From: Cyclina sinensis
Lineage: Eukaryota; Mollusca; Bivalvia; Venerida; Veneridae
Length of the DNA: 64,000 bases
Direction: 5' to 3'
Assembly: GCA_012932295.1 (NCBI GenBank)
Contig: JAAONU010000001.1
Location: 32,147,449-32,211,448 of the forward strand
Shown here: in pieces, positions 46,701 through 59,227 of the stretch
How the letters are laid out: every line of letters begins with the position of its first letter
How positions within the stretch are numbered: position 1 is the first letter of the stretch
The notes under the pieces: generated by a model
What the model was told of the DNA's origin: nothing
Databases searched by the model: none
Seen by the model: only the letters and a program-made list of their open reading frames with translations
Program-made: the position numbers and the translations under genes

Positions 46701-49700
46701 GCCTAAGCGTTCTCTAGTTATTGATCGGAAACCGTTTTTAGGATGAAAGTCTCTGTGATCTTGACCTTTGACCTAATGACCTCAAAGTCAATAGGGGTCA
46801 TCTACTGGTGATGACCAACCAGTACACCAAGTTTGGTGAACCTAGGTCAAAGCGTTCTCTAGTTATTGATCAGAAACCGTTTTTAGGATGGAGGTACCTG
46901 TGAGCTTCACCTTTGACCTAATGACCTCAAAATCAATAGGGGTCATCTACTGGTGATGATCAACCAGCATACCAAGTTGGTGAACCTAGGTCAAAACATT
47001 CTCTAGTAATTGGTCGGAAACCGTTTTAAGGATGAAAGTCTCTGTGATCTTGACCTTTGACCTAATGACCTCAAAGTCAATAGAGATCATCTACTGGTGA
47101 TGACCAACCAACATACCAAGTTTGGTGAACCTAGGTCAAAGCGTTCTCTAGTTATTGATCGGAAACCGTTTTTAGGATGAAGGTACCTGTGAGCTTGACC
47201 TTTGACCTTATGACCTCAAAATCAATAGAGGTCATCAACTGGTGATGACCAACCAGCATACCGAGTTTGGTGAACCTAGGTCAAACTGTTCTCTAGTTAT
47301 TGATCAGAAACCGTTTTTAGGATGAAGGTCCCTGTGATCTTGACCTTTGACCTAATGACCTCAAAATCAATATGAGTCATCTACTGGTGATGACCAACCA
47401 GCATACCAAGTTTGGTGAACCTAGGTCAAAGTGTTCTCTAGTTATTGGTCGGAAACCGTTTCTACCTACAAGGCCAATGTGACCTTGACCTTTGACCCCT
47501 TGACCCCAAAATCAATAGGGGTCATCTACTAGTGATGGACAATCATCCTACCAAGTTTGAAGTTCTAGGCCTAAGCGTTCTTTAGTTATTGGTCGGAAAC
47601 CGTTTCTACCTACAAGGTCAATGTGACCTTGACCTTTGACCCCTTGACCCCAAAATCAATAGGGGTCATCTACTAGTGATGGACAATCATCCTACCAAGT
47701 TTGAAGTTCCTAGGCCTAAGCATTCTTTAGTTATTGGTCGGAAACCATTTGGTCTACGGACCGACGGACAGACAATTGCAAAGCAATATACCCCCTCTTC
47801 TTTGAAGTGGGGGCATAAAAACATGTCTAGGGAAAAATCATCAATTTTAACCCCTAAAAAACCCTTCAACTTATGGCCAAGTATATAATGAAGTATTTTT
47901 TCTACTCATTTAGAAAAAGTGCACTTTTTAACTATATTGTCTAGTTAATCATAAACCCTTCAGTCTGCACTGTACAGCTGCAAGAACTAAGTTTACCTCT
48001 CATTTGTACCACATCTTCTCTCTGTCTCATTGCCATAAGGTGGTAGGGTAGTGGAGAGGAAGTCATACAGATCATCTGCCTGCTTTGTTGGCACACCTTC
48101 CCATGCAACAAGACCAACGATCAACCATGCTGTTTCACAGCTGTGATTAGCTCGGTGTCGCACAAGTGCCAAGTATTTTTCCTCTATTCCAGACCTTCTT
48201 ACAATCTGAAATAAACACATCATTGGTAAGAACATGTAAAAACTTCTAACAGAGACACTCCTGTAACACAAAAACTATTTACACCTGCGAAAAGTATACT
48301 TCAGCTCATTGTTCTATCTATTAACTAATAAACCAACTGGAATTTTGTTTCCATATATGAATTATAGACTGCTAGACTTCTCTAACAGGTAACATTATTC
48401 CAATTTGAAAGATGACTCCAAGGAGTTCTCTTGCTACTTGTTCCCTCTATCACTACAATGCAATATTTCAAACCAGAAACCGATCAGATCTTTTTTTTCA
48501 TAGTCCACCTAAATCTAATTTCCACTGTATTTTTCGTGTTTAACTGATGCATACCAGTTTTTTCTTATCCTCATCTCACACAATATACCTACCCATTTAG
48601 CTATTGGACAACCCTGCTTGCTTTTCCCTTCCTTGCCTGTGTAACGTACCTTCTCAATTCGAATAGCTTTACCAACTTGTCCAGTTCTGAAAAGTATATT
48701 ATGATAAAACAACACAAACTCATAGGTTCACAACTATTGACAGGTATGTAAAACACTTTAAGATCAGATCATCTGAAACTAAGTACATCTCAAGCTGAGA
48801 AAGTTGCATTCTAGTTCTAAACAAAAACCTTCAAGCACTATTAACTCTGCTAGTTTGTTGATAATATGATTAAGACATGAGGCATCTGAACTTGATATAC
48901 TAATAATAATTTAAAAAAAACTTTCAAAAATTTAAGTCATTGAAACCCAAGACATTTTCAATAGAACTAGAACAAACACATTTAGGCATTTAAACATACG
49001 CTATCATTTTCTTTTGACTTAAGGATAAAAATAACCACTAATAATTACTTAATTCACATACTGTATATTTGCTACTCTGCTACTCACCTATGCTCTAGAG
49101 TTTTCCTAATAGCCTCAACACTGTGACCACTTCCAAGATGTGTGTAATATGGGCCCTCAGCTGTTTCACTGTAAATTCCTGAAAATTAATTGGATCTATG
49201 TTTCTTCAACTTTCACTTAGCAGAAAATGGGACTTCATAATTTTAAGTAGTTTTTTCAGTTTTTACATAGGGATCACTTTGTCTGTCGGCCCGTCCGTCA
49301 CAAAAACTTAACGTTGGCTATAACTTTGCCATTTCTTAACATTTCCTCATCAAACTTTCAAATTGTATTGCTTATGACAACAGGGTCGCAATGATGCCAA
49401 AATCTGTAGGTCAAGGTCACAAGTGACAGAGTTATGCCCCTTTTTGTACCTGGATTTTGTCACGAAAACTTAACATTGGCTATAACTATGCCATTCCTTA
49501 ATATTTCTTCATCAAACTTTCCAATTGTAATGCTTACAATTGTATCGCTTAAGACAACACCATTTCTCAAGGGCAGATAACCCTCAAATTTATTTTTGCT
49601 ATGTTATGCCCTTTTTCAAGTTAAAATTTCAGGGTTAACCTTTTTGTTAATGTCCATTTCTCAGAAAGTGTCAAAAATATTCCATTCAAACTTGGAATAC

Positions 49701-52700
49701 TTGATCACCAGCAAGACCCCTGCAAAAATTGTTGGTACCCATGTCCCTGGGGTCAAAGTTAGCCCCACCCCCAGGGATCACTTGATTTTGCTTATACTTG
49801 TATATAGGAAAAAAACTTCTTAAGGCTAGAAATAAAATATTAACTGACATGAGATGGGTAAGTATTCCCTTCCTTCTCCCACAGCCTAAATACAAGTGTT
49901 TGAACTACTGAAGACAACCTTTATAGGGCAAAAAGTTTATTGAAAATCCAGTGGTTTTTATTGAGAAAATTGTGCACTTTTGATACCGAGATCAATAAAC
50001 TTAATTATAACAATGAAGACCTAATACTGCAACATGAAGATTCATAGTTTTACCTCTGAAATGTGAAGCTTTCAAATTACTTGCATATTCATTTATACAG
50101 ATGTCATTCTTTACAGATAGCCAATTCTTATTGGGAATATCCAATGAGAATATCCAATCTCTTGCAGTGCAAATATAAGTTGCAAGAAAGGTAATCTTGG
50201 AAAAAGGACAAAATAATGCAATACCTAGTTTAACAAAATAAAAAGAAAATTTAAGAAAAGAACTGAAAACATACCATCAACACCAAGACATTCACACTTG
50301 GGTATATCAATGACAGTGTTAGACTCTAGATAGCTCTGATGTCCGACCACCTTGGCATGTAGGTCACTGATCTGGTCAGATACTGTCTTCACTGTCTCCT
50401 GATCAACTAGCAAAGCTCTGTCATTGGTTACAGGAACACTAACTACTTGCTCCTTCTTCAGGTCATCAAATGACCATGACCTTTGAACTGGTTTAAAACC
50501 ACATCTGGCTAATGGCTCATCTGCACTTTTGGATCTCTGAAAGGGTTTTTGCTTTGGTGACCCTGAACCTAATTCTGGTCTATTAGCTGACATATGAGTT
50601 GCTGTTTCTTTGTTGTATTGAGGTTGAGGTGTTTCATCAGTCAGTGTTGTTTCAGCACTGCCAACACAGCTTGTGTCAGCAGCAGACATGTCTGCCACTT
50701 GACAGCCTCGACTGGCTGCCTTATTCTCTGCACTCAGCATACTGGCTGCTATTGTTGTATGACCATTTACGTATTCCTTTGGTAACTTGCAATGTCTCTT
50801 TGCCATCAGATCTTTTAATGTTAATGGTGGAAATCCAAGGTTTTTCATCAATTTCTCAGCAAAGTCATCCTTAGTTACTTTCTTGTATTTAGGATTGTTT
50901 CTCCATTTTTGCCTTACTGATGGTAATTTTATATGGTGATATTTCTGAGATTTCTTGAGCAATGCCAATGATGATTTCATGCCATATGGTTTGCTGCCAA
51001 ATTTTTTAGTTGCACTGACTTGTCCCTGTGGCCTTTCAAGTTTCAAAGATACGGTTTTTAATTTTTGGGACATCTTGTCCATTTTGGACCCTCTTTTGAA
51101 AAAGCCATTGTACTTTTCACCGCTCTGTGAATGAATGTTATGAACTTTTTTGTTTTCTGAGAAATATTGCACATTGCCTTTAATATCGGTACAATGTTCT
51201 TGCTTTGCATGCACCTTCTCATAACTACTCACTAACTTTTCATGTTCAGATTTCAGAAGCTCATTATTCCAAATTTTGTAAGTATTCAAACAGTTACCAT
51301 TACCACCGCTGTGTACATTATCTAATATTTCATTGTAAGGTCCAACACTACTTGATCTATCACTGAACTGAAAAGGGTCTTCATTCTTTTGCTTGTGCTC
51401 CTGACAATTTTCTGAAAAGTTTTTTCCTGATTTGTTACAATCCAAACAACACTGTGCTCTGAAAACTTCCTCCTGACTTTTATCATCTTTCTTATTGAAT
51501 TGTCTGTTGAAAATGTCTTCAGCATCTATTCTTGCATCTGGCCTCACACTATCAAATTTCTGCTCTTTTCTACCCATGTCTATTGCAGGAGTCTGTTTGG
51601 AATGTTGCATTTCATTTATTTGTTCATGAAGTGAGGATACATGTTTTACTTCTGGATGTGTGTGTGTGAATTTTGTTTTTGTTCTCATTGCACTGATCTG
51701 ATCATATAGTGACATACCGGGGTATGCATCAGGCTTTTGATCAGCCATATGGTAGCTGACCTCTGCTGAAGAGGTTTTCTGTTTTTTGTAAAGTCTCATT
51801 TCTGTTACTTGCTGAGGCAAATCCTTTTGATTAAATGAGTATTTCTTTTGTAAGTTTACATGTTGATCACTTTCATTAAAGTCATATACACTTTCTTTTC
51901 CAGTATTTTCAGAAGTCTGTTGAAAACTCTGGTCACAAGGATACTGTTGTTTAAGGCTGCTAGAGATTGCCTGCTGTTTCTCATACACACCACCACCAGT
52001 CTGACTACTGTGTTTTGGTGACTTCACTAACCTCGGTTTCTCAGCATCTACCTTCTGCAGTTCCTTCTCTTTACATGCTGCCATTATTTCCTGTACCTTG
52101 GCATCAACTAAGGCATCCATTGCAGGATCTTCTGTAAAGCTTTTTCTTCTAGTTAACTTTTCAGACTTTTTTCTTTCCTCAGACTTTTCTTTCCCATTGT
52201 CTTCAGATGACTGCATGTCAGTCACGGATTTTTGTGTCCCCTCATCTTCCTTGGCCTTTTTGGCAGCATACAGAGTGCCATCTGACTGACTAAGAAAGCT
52301 TCCACTTCTCTTTGGGCCATGCTTTGTAGTATCTTGAGAACTTTGATCAAGGGCAACATTTGGTGGTGGTATCCCAAATTCAGACCAGAAATCTCCCTGT
52401 ATTGGTCCAGCTGGTTGATGTGTTACTGGCCTAGCTGACTGTCCCTGAATTGGCCATGCAGTCTGGCCAGCTGCAATTCCAGAAGACTGCCCTGGTAATT
52501 TCCCTGTAGAAAGTTGCTTGAGTCCCAATGCCTGTACCCGAGTCTGGGTCTCTGGGCGGAAATCTAATGGAGACTCAAGTTGTGTATTGTGCAGACTATG
52601 ACTGGAAGATGATTTGTGTGCCAAGAAATGTTCTGGTGCTGATGTGAATGACTGCTGCCTCTGTTCATTTGATATGTTTGTAAATGAGGGAAGTAGTGTC

Positions 52701-53596
52701 CTGTCTGTCAATGTATAACCTGATTTTTTGTTTGATAATGATGCTTCTTCCAGTATCCTGGCTGCCTCTTTAGTTGCAGCTTCATTATATGCACCATTTG
52801 GTACAGAGTATGTATCAAAGTCCCTGGGTTTATATGGTATAACACTATTACTGGCAGCAGTATTGGTAACTGGCATAAACTCTGCTGAGGTAGACAAATG
52901 TGAAGATACACTCAATGATGTGGAGCAACTTCTTGATGAGGGTGCTGAATACGCATTTTTCCATTTCAAATGTGATAAAGTGTCATTTGAAATTAGGTGA
53001 TTTGCTGCCTCTGAAGTATATGGTGGCATGGAGGGAAAAAATGTTGATGGAACATCCCGCATCATTGACAGTGATGCACCTAATGACATTTCATCCTTTG
53101 CCTTTGCATTTGAAAAGCCTGTGTATTGTTTATCCTTAATGTCACTATTTAACACATTCGACATTGCTCCACTGAAGTTACCTGCTGATACTGACATCTC
53201 TAACCTTGGAGGTTTATACACACTACTGTTACTACTAAAGTATAGATCATTAGAGTTCTTGGTTCTTTCTGAAGCAGTATAGGATGCTGATAGCGCAGAC
53301 ATAGCAGACTCTCCTGAGCTGTGAAACGTTTCAAAGAAAGGTTTAACTGGATAGCCATTTACTTCTTGTAATTTTTGCAGGTTAGCTTCTGTGGGAGCTC
53401 TGAGATCTGGGTTTATCCATGGTGCTGCAAGATTTGGGTTCACCACCGATGGAATATGAGGAAGATGTGACTGTGCCTGTGGTACCATGGCCGGTGACTG
53501 AAGACCCTGGACTGCATGCTGGTACATTTCATAGGAGCTGAAGCCAGGCCAGGCATATGGTGGGGCAGCACCATGCATGATTCCCTGAGCTGTGTC
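41475..53596 (-). CDS. tet: TET methylcytosine dioxygenase, about 2,120 aa
   Basis: Eight coding exons join in phase: 53596-50275, 49178-49088, 48686-48593, 48205-47997, 45904-45760, 45032-44943, 44243-44106 and 43772-41475 (stop TAA). The first ATG is 53578; the frame stays open six codons upstream to the acceptor. TET enzymes oxidise 5-methylcytosine in DNA to 5hmC, 5fC and 5caC using Fe(II) and 2-oxoglutarate in the nucleus. Visible signatures: [35 protein letters not shown] and [20 protein letters not shown] (Cys-rich region); [20 protein letters not shown] then CAHAHKD (Fe-binding HxD); LHVLPMYVL; and in the last exon [10 protein letters not shown] (distal Fe His) and [16 protein letters not shown] (2-oxoglutarate Arg). 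A roughly 480-residue low-complexity insert splits the beta-helix, as is usual in TETs. No CXXC domain was found in the window. Identity is secure; the N-terminus is less certain. Confidence 0.96.
44640..44965 (-). repeat. 73-bp tandem repeat copying a TET splice donor
   Basis: GGCACC recurs at 44642, 44715, 44788, 44861 and 44934, an exact 73-bp period. In the sense of TET each unit holds ATGCTAATCAGGTAGGTGCC, or a variant, which is the last ~20 nt of exon 44943-45032 plus its donor. The unit nearest the exon is the real one (AATCAG|GTAGGT). Units at 44715 and 44861 keep the AG|GTAGGT core; the others are mutated. Confidence 0.9.
45563..45760 (-). repeat. 99-bp tandem duplication spanning a TET splice donor
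   Basis: Copy 1 is 45563-45661 and copy 2 is 45662-45760, differing at only a few positions. Copy 2 abuts the end of exon 45904-45760 and contains its donor (AAG|GTAAAGACTT). Copy 1 reproduces the same GGTAAAGACTT 99 nt downstream. Both copies are open in the TET frame until shortly after copy 1. Confidence 0.92.
46308..47817 (+). mobile_element. Tandem-unit element with ATGCCCCC ends in a TET intron
   Basis: The ends are inverted (ATGCCCCC…GGGGGCAT), and AAAACATGT lies immediately outside both ends (46299-46307, 47818-47826), which looks like a target duplication. About nine units of 130-150 bp repeat the phrases TGACCTTTGACC, AATAGGGGTCATCTACTGGT and GTTATTGATCGGAAACCG. Close to the right end is a GGACCGACGGACAGAC tract. 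There is no coding capacity. Confidence 0.8.
49262..49875 (-). mobile_element. Interspersed repeat, copy B, in a TET intron
   Basis: It is the reverse-oriented relative of the element at 1427-2192: CCGTCCGTCACAAAAACTTA, GCTATAACTTTGCCATTTCT, TGCTTATGACAACAGGGTC and TTAAGGCTAGAAATAAAATA are shared. It lies between TET exons 49178-49088 and 53596-50275. Confidence 0.7.
50275..53596 (-). CDS. tet: TET large N-terminal exon
   Basis: A single exon of 1,107 codons plus one nt (acceptor TTTCAG before 53596, donor GATG|GTATGT). Most of it is disordered and rich in Ser, Gln, Lys and His, with an FGIPPPN motif echoed by FGVFPPPS in the last exon. It ends with [11 protein letters not shown], where CEC begins the Cys-rich catalytic region. 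The first in-frame ATG (53578) starts [20 protein letters not shown]. No CXXC zinc finger is present. Confidence 0.9.
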
Positions 53597-56500
53597 CTGA
53601 AATATACAACATCATCATTTTTAATGCTGAAGACCAAGAACTTATATTTATCCTGAAAGTATATAACATAAACAACTTTTAACATTACCGAAAGAGTTAT
53701 CTGCATACTGAAAAAAAAAAATGTTAACAATGCAGAAAATGTAATTAGCATCTTGAAAAAAATACAGCATAGCTATTTTTAACAATGCAGAAGATGGGGT
53801 TATGATAACTATGTCAACAGACAGTCTAGCACAATCAATAATTTCAAACAGCATCGTTAGAAGTTTCTTCACAGAAGTCAATAACAATCAGTGGCAATAA
53901 TGACTCATCATTAACTACATAAAATGGTCCCATACAACTACACATACCAGTGGTTTAAGATACTGCACTCCAACAAGAACCTTAAAATCCATTTCCAATA
54001 AAACTGTGAAAGCCTCAAAACATCCAGTTTTATCTAATCTAAGACTGATCTAAGATGTTACTAGTAATTTAACTGAAGTTTAATAAAATATAATTTTTAC
54101 AATTCAAAAGAGCAACACGTGCAACCCACCCCCTAAAAAACAATAATTTCCCGTCAAAACATCTTTACCCTACAAAACACAATGTCATTATTTTGTCTGG
54201 TAATAAATCTACTTCAATACCCAAACATCTATTGAAAAATAAAACTGACTGGGAGAAAATGCAAATGTTGTAATATGTCTTACTAAAGATGCAAAAGGTT
54301 ATGGGAAAATTCAGTCTGGGCCACGAGACGATTATGCACCCAGACCGTTCTGACTTGGTAATAACAGCTTTCACTGATGGCGAAAAATTACTTTTATATG
54401 TCTCTTGTACAGTTTGAATGAGGGTGTCTAGCCTTTGGCTCTTCAATTTAAATACTGAAAGATTTGGGTACAATTAGAAGTAGTCATTTATGAAGCCATG
54501 CTACTTCAAGTTTAGGAGTATCGAATTGCTCAATTGTTAGAGGAAAAACATTTTTGCAAGAATTTAATGACTCCTGCTTTATGGTTTCTACAGATGCTCA
54601 ACATGTCCTATGAAATTCTTTTTTAAGAAACTAAGACTGCATTTAAACAATCAAACACACATGGATAAAGGTAAGTGTTGACAACAATTGGTTTAAACTC
54701 AAAATTGGTTTGAATCGGAAGCTGTTTTAAGTTATAATACCAACCACTAACAAAAATGTATCATTATCACCAATTTATGCAAATACTCACACCAATACAT
54801 ATAGACAACTTGCTAAAAAAAAAATTGCTGTTTATTTTCAGTTATAATTTGTTCATGGATGTTAGCAGATATAAAAAATACCTACTTTCGTTTCTCTGTA
54901 ACTTCTCCATCATTGCTTTGATTGAGTCGGAAGATGCTGATTTGCATACCGAAGTTATCTTTAGAAACAACATTTCATTTACATGACCTGACAAATTTAG
55001 TGCTGTTAAGTATTCTCGACAGATTATACTTCTTACACTGTAATCTTAGTATTGTAAAGGTTTTGACAACCACGCTTCTGAGTATGTTTTGGTCAACCAA
55101 TTTTTTTCACCGGTAATCAATTTATGCTTTGTTTATGTTATGTATGTCACATATTCAAAATTAATCATGTAAGATTGGTGACTTGTTTTACGGACATTGG
55201 CAATGTGCGTTTGGCATTTTCCGAAGCAATTCAAGACTGGTGGGTCATAAAATATTTTTAATAATTAAACCCTGATGTTTCTCAAGCAAAATTCACCACC
55301 CATGAAAAAAATTAAGCAGGTAGAGTGCTGATAATGTTTTAAAGTGACAGACAGTCTTGATTCAGGTAAAGGATATTCTGTTATAAGGTCCTTTACAAAT
55401 CAAAAGAAACAATGCCTTAACCAAACACGACTGACATGGGATTATCTTTCCTTGCTATAAAACTTCAATAACTGAACTCCAGCAAAATGGATATAAACTT
55501 CAGATGTAACTAATTTATGTGATTGTATATACAATTTTTCTGATCAATTCTGTTCTAATATAATTCCTAGAATTTCTTTTCTCGGCAAGTTCAAGCATTT
55601 ATTTTCGATTTAATTAATTCTTTTTTTCTCAACAGTAAATAACCAACTTCAGTCTTTGTCCGCTGATAATGGTACTGTCTGCATCAAGAGCTGTTCACAA
55701 AATTATTTATACATTCTCCTCATAAAAAAAACTAATAATACTGAAAACTTAAAGATACCAACTGCACTTTACTACAACAGTGACTCATTTAAGAAATGTT
55801 TCACTTACAGCCTCAACAAGAAATGCAAATATCAACATTCTGTTACAAAAGCTGCTCAGCAAAGTAGCTGTTTTTTTTAAAACGGTATTTATCAAATAAT
55901 TCATCTATTTTCAATGAAAACTTTCATTCAGCCTAATCCAAAAAGCACACAACTTCTCAACATAACAAAACAATTAAAATAATCACAAAAACAAATTAAT
56001 ATCAGTAAATTTTACTTAAATGTGACAGTGATTTCTTTCCAAATTTTTCTTGAAAATGAGAGTTGTTAATTCAAAAATTTTAACCTTTTTTTTCAAATGA
56101 TCATTTTCGTCGTTCAATCTGTTCAGGGTATGACGGAATTTTTAACAGACAGGATATCTACTTTTTACTGACTAAACAGCCAACAACAGTCTCAACCTTC
56201 ATAAAACTACTGACCTTAGTCTGTTCTATGCCTTTGCCTATTCTTAGCGTTTCATACAAAAGATGCTTAATATGCGGCATATGTCTATTTTTAAATTTCA
56301 AGAACTCAATGCGTTTATTGGCAAACGCCACTGTTATTTCACCTAGACTAAAAAAAAAAATATCTGCTATTTATTTGACTCCTGTTACGATTTATTGTGT
56401 TTTGAAAACCTTTACATCATTACGGCCTTCAAGAAAACATGCATGTGCAGTCCTGTACACACCTTTAGTGTTAAAATTATTTTAGTATTTTGTTTTAAAA

Positions 56501-56711
56501 GCTTAAAATCATATGTTTCAAATTTAACGTAAACAAATACATTTTTTTGATTTACTGTTATCAGTCTCTACATCTGACAAACTTCGCACAGCAAAAAACA
56601 ATAAATATGTTCTAGCTGATCGCAAAGAAACGAACGCTTAAAGAACTCACTGCTGATTTTAAAAAATGTAATTTTTTAAAGTTATTACATATGTTTGAAA
56701 GAAAAACGTAC
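53597..56711 (-). other. Probable TET intron or upstream region
   Basis: AT-rich sequence without a recognisable exon or repeat array. Short frames on both strands (for example 54165-54473) lack splice context. Confidence 0.4.
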
Positions 56712-56790
56712 CAATGCACTGAAATACACACACAAATTATTCATCGCACTTCAGAGTGCACATGAATGATAACGATCTCAGTAAGTATGT
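56712..56790 (-). other. Candidate non-coding first exon of TET
   Basis: Minus-strand GCATTG|GTACGT gives a donor at 56712. With a start about 25-30 nt below the TATA box it would be a 5' UTR exon of about 75 nt spliced to 53596, placing ATG 53578 as the start of translation. Consensus sites only. Confidence 0.25.
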
Positions 56791-56809
56791 CATGTGTATG
56801 CTCAACTTC

Positions 56810-56817
56810 TATTTATA
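56810..56817 (-). promoter_or_regulatory. Candidate TATA box upstream of TET
   Basis: TATAAATA on the minus strand inside CTATAAATAG. Its position fits the candidate non-coding exon ending at 56712. A chance match is quite possible in AT-rich DNA. Confidence 0.25.
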
Positions 56818-56829
56818 GATCTGGAATTT

Positions 56830-59220
56830 CCAGTGACATGCTAGAGCTATCGTTGTTATGTAGAGTATAAGAGGTGTTTCGTTCTTGTATCAATCTAGTG
56901 TTACTTCAATAAAATACTTCAAGAAAAAAATGTGGTTGCATTCATTGATTTTTTTATCTCACTGAACAATCAAAATGTATTATCAAATAAGTATTGTTTA
57001 TACAGCCTCTGTAACACGCAGCTCAATCGCTAATCCTGATTTAACGAAACAGGACTGGATACATGCGTGTTTTGTTTGTGCAATGCAGGACATTAAAAAC
57101 AGATGCAATAATCTGTACTTAAAAAGAAATATGGATTACACTCTGTAAAACAAGTCCAGTTTAAAGAAATAACAAAGTTTACTTTACCTCTAAACGACCA
57201 TTATGTTAATTTATGCTAATAATTTATACAGAAACTTCAAAATAGGTAAAGCATAGTATTATTATTTTCCTGACCTAAATAAACGTTCATGTTAAAACAT
57301 GTAGAATTATATGTATACATGTATATTCACCTGTTTCTTACTTGGCTTTGTAAAATCACATGTTAGACCTGGTATTTATACTTTATCTTTCAACACTGGC
57401 TTTTACACTAAGCTGGGTATATTGACAGTAAGTCATCCAGAGAAAAGAATTAGAGCAAACAATACACTATCTCACTATCCAGCACACACAATACACTGTT
57501 AAATCCATTATACATGACCTAGTGCTGACACATGATAACATGGTTAACAAAGCACTAGCAATATTGATCAACTCTTGAGGCAAAAATGGAGAAATTGTGT
57601 CCAATATGTCAGTCAATATTGCTTCAGTTTGAATGTTTTGTCAATACTAATGTATGAACAGACTTGTCCATTTTACACTATGAGGGAGAGCAGGGTTTTG
57701 GTAGTTATATACAGTGTGAGTATAGGTAGAATGGCTGATCTCCTGTGATAAGTGAACTGGTTAACATACAAACTTTCAAGCTTTTCCTTCCTGGCCTAAG
57801 GCAAGGCAAAATGACAATAAGCTATAATAGTTTCCCCCTTTCAATTATCTTTCTAGATGAGTTAGCAGTATTAAAATGAAGGTTACAAATTATGTAACAA
57901 AATCAATGGGTTTAATGACCTGTGACCTCTTGACCCAGGTGAGGACAATAGTCAGCATTGCAATTTATGGGCTATATATTTCCTTGATCTAATTAATGAT
58001 TTCCTTAGTAAAGGAAGACAGATTTTTTTAATCAGCAACAAAGAAGAAATATCTGTAAAGCACAAGCTTTGTATGTGGATAATATAAATAAATATGTCAT
58101 GATCATCTATGAAATTTACACAAAATAATCATTAGAATAATATAAAGCAAATGTTATAAATGCTGAAAAATTATAATTATTCATTACCTTCATAAAAATT
58201 ATGCAATCAATATGATAAGAATGCCCTCTTGATTTGTTTTTCCTAAGACAATAAAGTATTTAGTGACATACTAAATAATTAAATTTAAAAAATCACCACA
58301 TGTCTGTATTAAACACTTCTATTTTAGTTTCAAGCAAAAATGCCTGCTCTCTGGCACACAAAAGAGAACAGTACTAATTTTCTGATTTTACAATTTTGAG
58401 TATCACACCCTATATAAGTGATTGAGAAGGCAGAAATGCAAAATTCAAACTGTAATACAACAAAAAGAGACTTTGGTATTCCACAGATTATAAGTAAGTA
58501 GCAGATTTTCAGACTCCTAACTCGAAGGTTTCAATCCTGTCAGAATATGGCCATACACTGGTCAGAACTTCAATTAACACTGAATTTCATTTAAGTGTCA
58601 GGAACTTAATGTAAAACAAATCATTTAAAATTCTTTATTCAGTTTGATAAAAAATGTTCCAATTTTTTTCTCATCTAATTCTGCTAAGTGATGTAGTGTA
58701 AAATTTATCACTTTTGGATAAAGTTTAGTCAAATCAAATTGTCATAATGAGAGGGTCATGATGACCCAAACTGCCCATAAATGTTTAACTGTAAAAGATC
58801 AAATGGGGATCAAACTAAATCTATCTGCTGCTTCTACAAGAAACATAGATGGCCAAGTTTTGGTAAGACTGTTCCATATATTTGAACAACTGCCTTTACA
58901 GATATGAATACTGACAATTCGTAGAACACTGCGTAAAGAATGAAACAAAAGCCAACAAGTCACCATATACTTTGGCAAGTTGGTTCATCCTGGAAATATT
59001 TCTTTAAACTTATTTTTCCAGTCTAACATGAATGTTTTCAACTCTGTAATTCAAAGCAATTAGAGAAATTTAGTTTCAAATTTTCAGTGCAGATTTCTCT
59101 CGAGATAATTGACAGTCTAAGGAAGAAAAGCTGTTCAACTCCTACATGCTTAGATGAGCACAGCAATGCAAGATAAGAGTGAGCCAATACACAACATTTT
59201 ACTCACCTTAAACAGCAATG
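56830..59220. other. No gene recognised
   Basis: AT-rich, with no tandem array and no credible coding exon on either strand. A strong donor-like AAG|GTGAGT on the minus strand at 59207 lies 21 bp from a foldback transposon but could not be tied to an exon. Confidence 0.4.
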
Positions 59221-59227
59221 ATCATAT

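Noticed and set aside
46308..47817. Regularly spaced repeats considered as a CRISPR array
   Set aside because: Units are contiguous diverged 130-150-bp repeats without unique spacers, inside an intron of a eukaryotic gene.
54165..54473. 102-codon minus-strand frame upstream of TET, examined as a CXXC exon
   Set aside because: No CxxC pattern, no good acceptor/donor pair, AT-rich composition.
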